From NCBI RefSeq assembly GCF_000417875.1, contig NW_006920871.1, positions 945,027-1,009,026 of the forward strand: 64,000 bases of DNA, read 5' to 3'. Both the position numbers and the translations under genes were made by a program. The DNA comes from Pseudozyma flocculosa PF-1 (lineage: Eukaryota > Basidiomycota > Ustilaginomycetes > Ustilaginales > Ustilaginaceae). Under the pieces are notes generated by a model that was not told the DNA's origin, ran no database searches, and saw nothing but the letters and a program-made list of their open reading frames with translations. Shown here in pieces: positions 31,335 through 41,966 of the stretch (its first letter is position 1; the number at the start of each line of letters is the position of its first letter).

Positions 31335-33107
31335 ATGTCACACACCATCATGCCCCCGGGCCCTCGCCAAGCAGGTGGCAGCGGCAACGGGGGCGGCTAC
31401 GGCGCCAGCGCCAGCACCAGCAGCGGCAGCAGCACTAGCACCAACGGCACCAGCACCACCAGCACCACCAGCACCAAAACCACCGGTACCAGCACCAGCA
31501 CCGCCGTCCCTGCGCCCCTCAATCCCCACAAGAGGCGCCGCCTCCAGTTCACCTCGGAACTGCCCGTCACCATCCCGCGCTGGAACCCGGACGGCACAGA
31601 GACCCAGGAGTGGCTACGCTACCAGTCCAACCTCCGCCTCAAGTCGAAATGGGACTCCATCTGCCAGAAGTTCTCAAACGCACACCTCCTCCCGCAGGAC
31701 GAGATCCACCTCGGAGACGAGCGGAAGGGCGAGGAAATGAGGGTCATCAAGGACCGCGGCATCCTCCGCCAGGTCACCGAACCCATCGAGTTTGGCATGT
31801 TCCACATCCGCGACCAGGACCTTAAACACGTCAGAATCGTCGGCGGCCGCCCAAAGGACAAGCGCAGCGTCAAAGGCACAGACGGCGACTCGAGCAGCGA
31901 AGACGAGCTCGCCGAGTGGACCCACACCGTCCAGTTCTCTCGCATCGCCAGGCCGCCCACCGCCGCGCCCAGCAACCGAAATCGCATCGCCGTCACCGCC
32001 AACGGCCACGACGATGCGGGCTCACAGGACGCACAGTTGGCCGAGTTCCTCGAGGCAGAGGCTCGCAGGCGTGCGCTCGTTGACCAGCACAGCCTCGACA
32101 GCGGCGAAGACGAGAGGGACGAGGAGGATGAGGACGACGACGAAGACGAAGTCTACGACTTTGCCGATCCCAACTGGGACAAGGGGCTCGCCAGCCCCCT
32201 CGATGATCCCGAACCCATCCCGAGCTCGAACCGCGACCCTTCGCCGACGTCGTCTGCCGACGAGTTCGACATCATAAGCGCTATGAGCGATCCGGAAGAG
32301 GACGCCTTTGATCGCTGGGCCTCGGACAAGCGCCAGAACGTCGAGGACGTCTTGACGGCCCCTGAGCCGTTTGCCTCGATCCCGTTTGGCGACATGGATG
32401 GGCTGGCGGAATGCATCGAGCGTCATCTAGCCGAGCAGGCGCCGCCGGAGTCGGTCCCGCCGGCACTGACAGCTTTAGACGACCCATTGGAAATGGACTC
32501 TTACCCTCTGATGCCGTCATCTTCGCCACGGGCGCAGCCGACGAGGGCGACGTCAGCCTCGTCGCTGGACATGCAGACGACGCCTTCTTCGCAGCGCAGA
32601 AAGAAGCAGCAGACGCCACGCAGGCAGACGCCCGCGCCACTGCAAAAGGCAGCAGCCACGCCTCGGGCCAGCATCGCCGCAGCAACCTCGCGCCCGGATT
32701 CAGCCTCGACACCGACACCTACACCAACACCGATACCAACGCCGACACCAACGCCGACGCCGACGAAGCTGACGCCGTCGAGGCGGAGCAGGAAGAAGAC
32801 GGTGACCGCAGCTGCAACACCATTGGCCGCCGACTTGAACGACGACAACGGCGATGGCGATGACGATGGCTTCTTTGGCTTTGGTGGCTGCCTGGGACCG
32901 GGTCGGTGCACCAAGTCGTTCTGCATGCAGTGCGGCAGCGTTTCGGCTGCGTCGCGGCATCGCAAGCAGAAAAGGCCGCGCGACGACGATCCCGAGACGC
33001 CGAGCAAGAGCGCCGGGATGGAAGCTGGGGAGCCGCAGAGGGCGCGATCGCAGATTCCCTTGCGAGGACAAGAGGGAAGAGGGCGGCAAAAGCATCCGCC
33101 AGATTGA
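31335..33107 (+). CDS. SCM3: Scm3/HJURP-like centromeric histone chaperone
   Basis: Single exon, 590 residues from MSHTIMPPG (an earlier in-frame ATG at 30936 is unlikely). After a Ser/Thr/Gly-rich head, residues about 60-140 read KRRRLQFTSELP, then WLRYQSNLRLKSKWDSICQK, a DEIHL motif and MRVIKDRGILRQ. This spacing (KW-x-I-x-KF, DEI-x-L, then V-x-D-x-G-x-LR) matches the Scm3 domain that binds the CenH3/H4 pair, so a centromere role is inferred. Acidic regions follow. A Pro-Thr repeat sits near 32700-32770. Near the C terminus is a Cys cluster, FGFGGCLGPGRCTKSFCMQC, with four Cys that could bind zinc. Fusion of Scm3 domains to DNA-binding modules is known in fungi. Confidence 0.65.
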   Translation: MSHTIMPPGPRQAGGSGNGGGYGASASTSSGSSTSTNGTSTTSTTSTKTTGTSTSTAVPAPLNPHKRRRLQFTSELPVTIPRWNPDGTETQEWLRYQSNLRLKSKWDSICQKFSNAHLLPQDEIHLGDERKGEEMRVIKDRGILRQVTEPIEFGMFHIRDQDLKHVRIVGGRPKDKRSVKGTDGDSSSEDELAEWTHTVQFSRIARPPTAAPSNRNRIAVTANGHDDAGSQDAQLAEFLEAEARRRALVDQHSLDSGEDERDEEDEDDDEDEVYDFADPNWDKGLASPLDDPEPIPSSNRDPSPTSSADEFDIISAMSDPEEDAFDRWASDKRQNVEDVLTAPEPFASIPFGDMDGLAECIERHLAEQAPPESVPPALTALDDPLEMDSYPLMPSSSPRAQPTRATSASSLDMQTTPSSQRRKKQQTPRRQTPAPLQKAAATPRASIAAATSRPDSASTPTPTPTPIPTPTPTPTPTKLTPSRRSRKKTVTAAATPLAADLNDDNGDGDDDGFFGFGGCLGPGRCTKSFCMQCGSVSAASRHRKQKRPRDDDPETPSKSAGMEAGEPQRARSQIPLRGQEGRGRQKHPPD

Positions 33108-34001
33108 ATTGAATGACGAGGGACGTGACCTGGCGATGGTGGCAAGACTGATACCCGGCGGCCTAAGATGGCGTCTGCCGCATAGCCCTGCGCGTCGCCT
33201 GGCCCGACGCTGCCTGCCTGTGGCCTCAACTGATACCCCGCCTCGACGTGCGCTGCGACGAGCTGAATAGACGCAGATCGAGATCCTGCTGGTCGTCGGT
33301 GCGGTGGAGAGCGAGGCAGCCAGCCGGCGGTCCGTCCGTCCCGCTCCGTTGTGGGACCGGCACGCGCGACTTGTGCTGAGGTGCCAAGGTATGAGCTGAA
33401 TGCGCAGGCGGGCAGCGACAGCAGCCGACGCTAGCAATACGGAATACCGCCGCAGCAGGAGCGAACGAGATGGGTCAAGTGCCGGCGGCGAGGGGTGCGC
33501 GGACGGGCCAACAACGGTTTCTGGCAGCGGCTGGCCCGCCGTGTGCCAGCGAGGCGGCGCTCGCTCGTGTGGCCGCTGCTGGTCGCTTGATTGGCCCCCC
33601 GCAGACGGAAGAAAGCCCAGAGCCTACAGTTGGCCCACAAGGCGCAGCAGCAGCCGAGGCGGCGGCGGCGGCGGCGGCGGCCGAGGGCCCCAAGAAGAAA
33701 TCAGAGAAAGGCGATGGGGCACCGGGCTACCCACAGACCCCAACCCCCTCACCCCCACGCATCCCTCGCGTTCCCGGCCTCCCGTCCCTTCTCCTTCGCC
33801 ACCACCATCACCACCAGCTCTCATCGCCGTCCTCGAGCAGTCCCATCAATCCGTCCGAGTCGTAGAAAAAAGGGCTCATCTTCGCAGCTCCCCACCTTCT
33901 CTCTGTCGCCTTTCACCCGAACACTGGTCCCTCCTTTCGACACCCCCGCCTCCTCTTCTTGCATCCTATCCCGCCCTCACTGCCTCGCTCCGACCTTCGC
34001 C
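33108..34001. other. intergenic, SND1 promoter
   Basis: About 900 bp. The frame of the next gene is open from 33591 but that part is Arg/Pro/Ser-rich and pyrimidine-rich, typical of a leader. A GGCGGC run sits at 33660-33680. No gene seen. Confidence 0.5.
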
Positions 34002-37000
34002 ATGTCTTCGCAGCAGCAACCCTCCCTCGCAGCAACAGCAGCAGCAGCAGCTTCTTCCAATGCCTCCCCCGCCGCAGCAGCAGCATCCAACCACGCAGCC
34101 AACGGCGGCGCCCACTCGGCCCCGCTCAAGAGCGCCATCGTACGCAGCGTCCTGAGCGGCGACACCGTCATCATCCGTCCAAAGGGCGTAAACACCCCCG
34201 GAAAGGAGGAGACGGTCCACATCGCAGGCATCGCAGCCCCCCGCCTCGGCTCTCGCGAGCGCGAAGACGACCCGCAGGCCTTTGCGTCGCGCGAGTACCT
34301 CCGCTCCCTCGTCGTCGGCCGCGAGATCCGCTACCGCATCGAGTACACCGTCCCCGCACCCGCAGCCATCTCCGGCAACACCATCTCCCAGCCTCGCCAG
34401 TTTGCCCACGTCTACCTCCCTCCCAAGGCGCCCGGACAGCCCGACACCAACGTGGCCCACGAGATCCTCGCCGCGGGCTGGGCAAAGGTGCACGACTCGG
34501 CGACCAAGCGCCCCAACGCCGGCCCCTCGGACGAGGACGAGGAGGGCGGCTGGAAGCAGCGCCTCCGCGCCGTCCAGGAGGAGGCCTCGGCCGCCGCCGT
34601 CGGCCTCTGGGGCCCCGACGAGCTGCTCAAGGTGGACCACTCGATGCCCGAGGACACCGCCGCCTTCCTGGCCGAGTGGAAGGGCAAGCCGATCGAGTCA
34701 ATCGTCGAGCAGGTCCGCGACGGCAGCATGCTCCGAGTCCGCCTCCTCCTCAGCTCCAACCACCACCAGATCATCAACCTCAGCCTCGCCGGCATCAAGT
34801 GCCCCCGCGTCGCCGGCGGCGGCGGCGGCAGCCCTTCGGACGCCAGCGAGCCCTATGGCGAGGAGGCCAAGTTCTTCGTCGAGAGTCGCCTCCTCCAGCG
34901 CAACATCAAGGTCACCCTCCTCTCGGTGCCCCAGCCCGTCGCTGCCCCGACCCCGTTTTCGGCAACCGCCTCGACTGCCTCCTCGTCCGCCGCGCCCGCT
35001 CCGGCCCCGACTGCCACCGTGCTGATTGGCATGGCCCTCCACCCCGTCGGCGACATTGCCCAGTTCCTGCTCGCCGCCGGCCTCGCCCGCTGCATCGACT
35101 GGCACGCCGGCATGCTCGCCCCGCACGGCGGCATGGAAAAGTACCGCACCGCCGAGCGCAGCGCCAAGGACAAGCAGCTCAACCTCTGGAAGTCGTACAA
35201 GCCCGCCGCCTCGTCGGCCACGGCGCTCTCGGCCCAGCCGGTGGCCGCGCGCACGTTTGACGCCGTCGTCTCGCGCATCATCTCTGGCGACACGATCCAG
35301 GTGCGCCGGGTGGACAAGGACGGCTCCCTGGCGCCAGAGCGTCGGATCCAGCTCTCCTCGATCCGCCAGCCGGCCGTCAAGGATGCCAAGCAGGCTGGCT
35401 ACGCCGCCGAAGCGCGAGAGTTCCTACGCAAGCGCCTCGTCGGCAAGACGGTCTCGGTGCAGATGGACTACGTCAAGCCCAAGGAGGGCAACTTTGACGA
35501 GCGCGAGTACGCCACGGTCCGGTCCGGTGGCAAGGACGTCGACGTCGGCGAGCTGCTCATCGCGCGCGGCCTTGCCACCGTCATGCGCCACAAGCGCGAC
35601 GACGAAGATCGCTCTCCCGGGTTCGACAAGCTGATGGAGGCCGAAGCCAAGGCCATGGCCGAGTCAAAGGGCCTCCACTCGGGCAAGGAGCTCGCCGCGC
35701 CGCGCCTCGCCGATGCGTCCGAGAGCGCGACCAAGGCCAACGCCTTCCTGCCCGGCATGAAGCGCGCCGGCCGCCTCCAGGCCACGGTCGACTTTGTCGC
35801 CTCGGCGTCGAGGTTCAAGCTGATTGTGCCGCGCGAAAACGCGCGTATCACCTTTGTCCTTGCCGGCATCCGCGCGCCCAGGACGGCGAGGAACGCGTCG
35901 GAAAAGGACGAGCCGTTCGGCCGCGAGGGGCTCGATTTTACGACGATGCGAGCGCTGCAGCGCGACGTCGAGATCGAGGTCTACTCGACGGACAAGGCGG
36001 GCGGCTTCATCGGCGCCATGTTCCTCAACAAGACCGACAACTTTGCCGCCTCGCTCGTCGAGCAGGGCCTCGCCAACGTGCACGGCTACTCTGCCGAATC
36101 GACGCCCTTCTACCAGCTGCTGGCCGATGCCGAAGCCAAGGCGCAGCGCGAGGGCAAGGGGATGTGGAAGGACTACAACGCCGCGGCCGAGGGCGACGGC
36201 CCCGACTCCGGATTCCCCGCCGCCGCTGGCGCTGCTGCTGCGACGGGCGCCGGTGTCTCGGGCCCTCTCAACGGCACATCGGCAGGTGCCAAGCCGGCGT
36301 GGAAGCTGGGAGGCGCTGGCAAGCCGGCCTCGGGTGGCGCTGCCGCCGCCGCCTCCAACGAGCCCGCACCGGCACGGGCTGACTATGTCGACTGCATCAT
36401 CTCGGACGTGCGCGGTGGGCTGGACGACGTCGACCCGCGCACCGCGTCGACGAACTCGGGCGCCGAGCCGTTCGGCTTCTCGCTGCAGGTGCTGGGCGAC
36501 CAGATCGACGAGCTGGAGAAGATGATGTCCGAGTTCGCGCTGCACCACAAGACGCCGTCGGCGCAGGCCTCGGTGGGCTTTTTCCCGCGCGCCGGCGACC
36601 TCGTCAGCGCCAAGTTTTCGCAGGACGGGCAGTGGTACCGCGCCCAGGTCAAGCGTTCCTCGACGGGCGCCAAGACGGCCGAGGTCGTGTTTGTCGACTA
36701 CGGCAACAAGGAGACGGTGTCGTTCCGCGACCTGCGGCCGCTCGACGCCGCCCGGTTCGGACGGAGCCGGCTGGCGCCGCAGGCCAGGGAGGCGCGGCTG
36801 TCGTTTGTGCGCCTGTTTGACGGCAAGCAGAAGGAGTACGTCTACGAGGCCATTGACCGCTTCCGCGCCACGGCAGGCGACGGCCGCAAGCTGGTGGCCA
36901 ACATCGACTTTGTCGAGCCGGGCACCGGCCTGCTGCACGTCACGCTGTGGGACGCCAGCAGCACGCAGCAGGGCGTCGAGATGGAGAGGCAGAGCGTCAA

Positions 37001-37157
37001 CGTCGAGCTCACCGAGGCCGGCTGCGCCCTCCTCGACGAAAAGGTCAGGTACTGGGCCAGCTACCCCAAGATGACCAAGGCGCTCCGAGAGGCCATCGAG
37101 GGCGCCAAGAAGAGGAGGGAGGGCTGCTTCGAGTACGGCGACCCCACCGAGGACTAG
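34002..37157 (+). CDS. SND1: Tudor staphylococcal nuclease (SND1/p100)
   Basis: Single exon, 1,051 residues. Tudor-SN acts in RNA metabolism: RISC-linked decay, stress granules and splicing contacts in animals. Visible domains: SN1 from about residue 43 (SAIVRSVLSGDTVIIRPKG), SN2 from about 230 (ESIVEQVRDGSMLRVRLLL), SN3 from about 418 (FDAVVSRIISGDTIQVRR), SN4 from about 590 (LQATVDFVASASRFKLIVP), the Tudor domain at about 860-920 (GDLVSAKFSQDGQWYRAQVK, then VVFVDYGNKETV with the aromatic cage) and a broken fifth SN to the end. It is longer than the roughly 900-residue animal protein because of a Gln/Ala-rich head and Gly/Ala-rich spacer before the Tudor domain. Start MSSQQQPSL follows a CT-rich leader. 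Confidence 0.95.
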   Translation: MSSQQQPSLAATAAAAASSNASPAAAAASNHAANGGAHSAPLKSAIVRSVLSGDTVIIRPKGVNTPGKEETVHIAGIAAPRLGSREREDDPQAFASREYLRSLVVGREIRYRIEYTVPAPAAISGNTISQPRQFAHVYLPPKAPGQPDTNVAHEILAAGWAKVHDSATKRPNAGPSDEDEEGGWKQRLRAVQEEASAAAVGLWGPDELLKVDHSMPEDTAAFLAEWKGKPIESIVEQVRDGSMLRVRLLLSSNHHQIINLSLAGIKCPRVAGGGGGSPSDASEPYGEEAKFFVESRLLQRNIKVTLLSVPQPVAAPTPFSATASTASSSAAPAPAPTATVLIGMALHPVGDIAQFLLAAGLARCIDWHAGMLAPHGGMEKYRTAERSAKDKQLNLWKSYKPAASSATALSAQPVAARTFDAVVSRIISGDTIQVRRVDKDGSLAPERRIQLSSIRQPAVKDAKQAGYAAEAREFLRKRLVGKTVSVQMDYVKPKEGNFDEREYATVRSGGKDVDVGELLIARGLATVMRHKRDDEDRSPGFDKLMEAEAKAMAESKGLHSGKELAAPRLADASESATKANAFLPGMKRAGRLQATVDFVASASRFKLIVPRENARITFVLAGIRAPRTARNASEKDEPFGREGLDFTTMRALQRDVEIEVYSTDKAGGFIGAMFLNKTDNFAASLVEQGLANVHGYSAESTPFYQLLADAEAKAQREGKGMWKDYNAAAEGDGPDSGFPAAAGAAAATGAGVSGPLNGTSAGAKPAWKLGGAGKPASGGAAAAASNEPAPARADYVDCIISDVRGGLDDVDPRTASTNSGAEPFGFSLQVLGDQIDELEKMMSEFALHHKTPSAQASVGFFPRAGDLVSAKFSQDGQWYRAQVKRSSTGAKTAEVVFVDYGNKETVSFRDLRPLDAARFGRSRLAPQAREARLSFVRLFDGKQKEYVYEAIDRFRATAGDGRKLVANIDFVEPGTGLLHVTLWDASSTQQGVEMERQSVNVELTEAGCALLDEKVRYWASYPKMTKALREAIEGAKKRREGCFEYGDPTED

Positions 37158-37181
37158 GGGGGGCCCGACGGCCGAGGCAGA

Positions 37182-37217
37182 ACGACCAGCACGACCAGCA
37201 CGACCAGCACGACCAGG
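37182..37217. repeat. tandem 9-mer ACGACCAGC, 4 copies
   Basis: Four head-to-tail copies just after the SND1 stop, followed by GGGCA repeats. Lies in the 206-bp convergent gap with the amidohydrolase. Confidence 0.85.
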
Positions 37218-37363
37218 GCAGGGCAGGGCAAACCAGCATCGTCTCGCATCTTATCGCACCGTGAAGCAGCTAGAGTAAGAAAAACCCAAAGTCTATCGCA
37301 AAATGGCATTCCAGTGTTCCCCCACCTTGGCTTTCGGGCCCGATGACAGCAGCGCGGATCGAT

Positions 37364-39146
37364 CTAGGTCGTCCAGCTGTCGACGCTACGTCTGGCCACC
37401 ACCTTGCCGTGCTTGATGGTGATCCTGCCAAAGGGAGGGGCCAGCGCCGCGTCCTGGACCGACGCACAGCCGTCGAGGATGGTGGCGTCGAGCAACGCCT
37501 CGGCCCCCCACGTGGCGTCTGGGTCGAGTCGGTCGCAGCCCGCCGCGGTCCGCGCATTGGTGGCGACCATGTCGAGCAGCGTCTGGCAGTCGGTGGGCGT
37601 CGCCTTTTGCCAGACGGCCACCATCATGGGCAAGAGGGCGAGCGGGTCCGCATCGCCCTGCGGCGTAAACAGGTTGGCCACGTTGTTGACGCCCATGCTG
37701 ACGTTGATGGCGCCGCCGCTCGACGAGACGAGATCGAGGGCCGGCATCGTGGCGCGCGACCGCACCGCATACCGTTCCGAACGGCCCTGCATGTACAGGT
37801 CGCTCGGGGGCAGCGAGACAAAGTGGACAGCGTCGGCGTCGGCGTCGGCGTTCGCTTCCTCGTCCTCGGCTGCTGTCTGCCTCGACGAGAGTGCGCGCAG
37901 TCGCCTGACGAGGTCGTCGAGGTCGTCGTCGGAGAAGACGGAGAGCTTGGTGCAGTGTCCCAGCGTGATGCGACGTCGTCTGCCAGCGGCCACGGTCCAG
38001 GACGGCAGGGCGAGGGCGCGATCGAGCACGTAGGGGATCAGCGAAGGCCGGTCTGGGCTGGGCGCGTCGAGGTCGTAGTCGAGGTGGAAGTCGACGTCCT
38101 TTCCGTTGCGCCTTGCCAGGTCAAAGACGAGGTCGATGTTGCGACGCTGCATCTCGACCTGCCCCTTGACGCCATCGCTGTCCGATGACCGCGGCTCGAT
38201 GTAGGGGGCACTGCCCACCGCATCGACGCCCGGCTCGATAGCGGCTTGGCGGAGCAGATCCTGGATCGAGTTCCGCTTGGAGTCGTCGAGGGGAAAGAGG
38301 GGATCCTGGGCGAAGGCGACGAGCGAGATGGTACAGCGGCTGGCGAACTCGTCCTTGAGATGCAGTCCAGCTCGCAGACAGGTGAGCGAGACGGTAGGAT
38401 CGACCTGAAAGCCAGGAGAGGGCGTGGGTCGGAAGTCAGTTGGTCTGCTTGTCGGGCGGGTTAGGGAGGCGAGGGCCTGCTCCTGGCTATCTCACCTCGA
38501 CGTGCGCGCGCATCGCCGTGACGCCGTGGGAAAGGCTGGAGGCGATCAGGCGCCTGCCTCGCTCGACGAGGTCCTCGAAGGTAAAGTCGCGCTTGGCCTC
38601 GCCGGTCCTCTTTAGCGCCTCCTCGAACGTGCCGTCGTGGATGCCGCAGCGCGAGAGCAAGAAGCACTTGTCGAGGTGGACGTGGGGATGGCAGAGACCG
38701 CCAGGGACGAGGAGCGATCCGCGCGCGTCGACGGTCATCACGGTCCTCGCCGACTGCAGATCGGGCAGCTTGGACGGCGCGCTGGGTCCCTCGCCAAGAG
38801 GGGCGTGGCCGGCTGCGACCACTTCAGCCCGGTCCAGCTCTTGTCCCAGCCCACGGTCAAACAAGTCCGGCAGGGACGATGTGTCGAGGGTCGCGACCGA
38901 GGCCAGTGGCCGCAGCGGGTCGAAGCGTGTGCCTTCACCGCTGACCTCGTCGCTCGCTTCCGGGGCACGGTGGAGCGAGATCACGATGCGGCCGTCGTCG
39001 CCGTGGCGGTAGAGGACATTGTGTCGCTCCTGCCGCAGTGATTGGCTGCACCGCGCCCGCCCACCCCAGGCTATGCGCACGTCCTTGAGCAGGAGGGAGC
39101 CGGGGAGCTCAGCGGCGTATGCCGCAGCATCTGGGCCGCCGAGCAT
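37364..39146 (-). CDS. cytosine-deaminase-like amidohydrolase
   Basis: Two exons join in phase: 39146-38496 and 38404-37364, giving 563 residues; an alternative start at 39281 adds 45. The order of conserved segments follows bacterial CodA: HPHVHLDKCF (two metal His), MRAHVEVD, DAVGSAPYIEP, DFHLDYDLD (third His), ITLGHCTKLS (fourth His), SLPPSDLYMQGR and GVNNVANLFTPQGDADPLAL. Relative to CodA, the HCDE motif reads HLDY and the HDDV motif reads VNNV, so the catalytic Glu and the metal Asp are not conserved. Substrate is therefore unknown: it may be a fungal subfamily with other chemistry. Acidic insertion (EDEEANADADADA) lies before the LPPSDLY block. It converges on SND1. Confidence 0.8.
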
Positions 39147-41924
39147 GATCGCGGCTCGGATCCGATGCTGCGATAGGTCGACTGCGGCCGGTTCAGGCAA
39201 AGAGAGAAGACGGCAACGGGTGAGCCCGTCGAGTTGCGACTTGCGAGCTCCAGCCCCCGGCGCGATGCTACGGGCCGCCACCGGCTAGACGGAGCCAGTT
39301 GGGACCGGATCGCTTGATCCTGCCTTGCCGCAGTGCGAGTCGGCGCCAACGTGCATCCGCCGAGGGCTGCGATGCGCTGCCATGCGCTTGCGCCCGCTCA
39401 CCTTTGGGTTTGTTCTGCACGCTCGACGGCACGCGGTCAGGCCTAGGCCAGGCTGTGACACGACGTGGTGCGTGGCGTGGATGCGTGCAGAGAGAAGTCG
39501 GAGCCCCGCCAACCGAAGAAGCAGCCGGCCCTGCCAGAACAAAGGCCTGCCTTTGCCTTGCTGGCGTATGGACGTGTGGACGTGGGTGGGACCGTGACGC
39601 CGCCGCCGCCGCTGCTGCTACTGCTGCTGACCCAACCTTTCCGGCGCCAAAGTTAACGTGTGTGGCGGCGGCGCTGATGAGGGCAGGCGTTACGCGCTTC
39701 TCGACGATTGTGTGGTGGTTGGGCGCACCGTCGTCGGCGTGGCTTTGCCCGGCGTGATTGGCCCACGCCGAGCCAGACGTTCCAGGCAAAGCCAGGTCAA
39801 AGGCGGCGCGCCAAAGCCTCGACTTTGACTTTGACCATGGCCCGCAAGCGACGGGCTGCTCGTCATGCTCCGCCCCGCGCCCGCATCCTTGACAAGTCTA
39901 GGCCTGGCCACGCCTTGGTGGCCACCCCTTCGACGCGGGCACCATACGGCACCCCGCTTCCCGAATACGTCGGCGCGCCACCGGCGTGGCCTGCCTGCGT
40001 GGCTCGTCTCGTCGCGATGCCAAAGCACTTGCGCCACCCACGCCGCCCACATCTCGCCGCAGGCAACGCAGGCCTGGCCGGGCGCCTCGTTGTGAACCCC
40101 AGATTGCCGCCACTCTGCAGCAAATGGGCAATATCAGCACAGAATGCCACCCCAACCCCTCCGCTTCCCCGCACAGCCTTTGATCCCTGGTACCCCACAC
40201 ACAACAGCCAAGCATGAGCTTGCTTGGAGGCGGAAACCGAAGATGCAGAACAAGATTGTGGGGCGGCCAACCATCAGCTGATACAGCAGCAATCCAGCTG
40301 GACCTACGTTCTATTCGTCCGCCAAGAGTCGAGGGCGCACCGCCGTCAGCCGACGCACCTTTCTGCCGGGCCAACAGCAGCCAGCAGCACCGAGAGCATC
40401 AGGCAGGCAGGCAAGCTATTCGCTGCCAGTAGCCAGCATGTTTGGCCAGCAGGCTTCGACGACGATTGCGAAGTTCGACCGAGGATTGCTGTCGGCGTCG
40501 ACCTGCTTGCTCCTTGCTCGCGCCCAGTCGAGCTCTGGCAACCCATGGCCATCCGTCCATCTGTGTGGACGTCGGAGTCAGACCCGCACCGACGCACGGC
40601 GAGCAGCCTCGTCGCGGACATTTCGGTCGACATGGTTCCGAGCCGTTGGGCCAGGCAGCCGCTCGCTGGCTGCGACGCCAACCTGCATTCTGTATCGCAC
40701 GCACTCGCCATCTTCGGGCAGCTCTATTTCTCCTCTCTTTCGGGCCAAATCTCCAAGGACAGTAGAAGAACGTACGAGCGAGGAAAGGGTCGGAGTTGGC
40801 GTCGGGCCAGCCTGGCGATGGCCGTTGCCAGCCGCGTGCCTGCCGGCTTTCCCCCCTTTGACCCCACATCGAGCGGAGCGGGCCCCCAAGATCTCGCCGA
40901 GCCAGCATGTCACCTTGGCGCCCCCTGCCGCGTGAGCCCGACTGCCCGACGTCGTCGAGCCAGCTGTCCGGATCTTCTCGATCAGATCAAAACGTTGGCC
41001 CGCCTCGTAACGCATCTCGCCACCAAGCACTCTTCTTAGCGCACCGCATCTCGCATGCGACCAGGCCGAGCAGGGTCAGCGCAGGACAGGCTGCCGTGCT
41101 ATGCTGGATCCCCTTTGCCCGCGGCACATCAACATACCGCCGATAGCCTGACGCCAAAACACGACATAGGAGCGGATTGAATGACTGTCGACGAGCGTCA
41201 AGTCTTGAGAAAGACGACGATGGCCTTCACCTTCCAGATCCTCTGGAAAGCTGCGCTGAGTGAAGTCTGACGCCAGGCCCGTGGGGTTGCCGGTGAGCTC
41301 GGCCAAACGATGCCAGGCTTGTTGACCAGCAGGATGCGTGCGCTCCGGATGAATCCATACTGGCTCCCTACCTCTAGAGCTCCCGCATCGTCACCAAACA
41401 GGTGCAGGTCGCCATTATTGTGCTTGTCGTCGTTCACAGACGATGGCAAGGCGACAAAGGGCTTCATGACAACCTTGGATCTTCTGGCATACCAACTGTA
41501 CCTACCTAAGGGCGGCACTGTCTGGCTCGACCGCGGCTGCGGCTCAGACCTTGGCGACGCTACCGGAACAAGGGGACATGGCGGGTCAGGGCGGCCACGT
41601 ACGGATGCAAGTGTGGTGTTTTGGCACTATCGCTGCGCCCCTTCCTGCTCATCTGGCTGGGACGCTGCGCGATCCTCTACGATCGTCTTGAAGATCTTCG
41701 GGGTGAGACTAGCACGCTGCGGCGGCTCGTGACGGAGTCGACGGAGCCGCCGCGGCCGTCGAGAGAGGCCCAGACAGGTACTGTACTGTACAGTCCATAC
41801 ATACACAGCGTAGACAGCTTGGAGTCTGCTGCAGAGTGCGGAGCCCATTCCACGCTCGATGGGCCAGCGCGTAGTTACGGTACCTACCCGCGCCGCATGT
41901 GGGCCGGTCGGATCGTGATGGTGC

Positions 41925-41966
41925 AGGCCTGGCCTGACCTGGCCTGGCCTGGCCTGGCCTGGCCTG
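41925..41966. repeat. GGCCT pentanucleotide array
   Basis: About eight GGCCT units with one GACCT variant. Same word as in the Y14/THOC1 promoter. Confidence 0.85.

Noticed and set aside
35664..36938. 424-codon minus-strand open frame opposite SND1
   Set aside because: Antisense shadow; translation lacks any recognisable family while SND1 domains are continuous on the plus strand.
40224..41039. 271-codon plus-strand open frame in the gene desert
   Set aside because: Longest frame there, but its translation is mixed Ser/Arg/Ala with no domain, no signal and no supporting splice sites or leader; not enough to call a gene.
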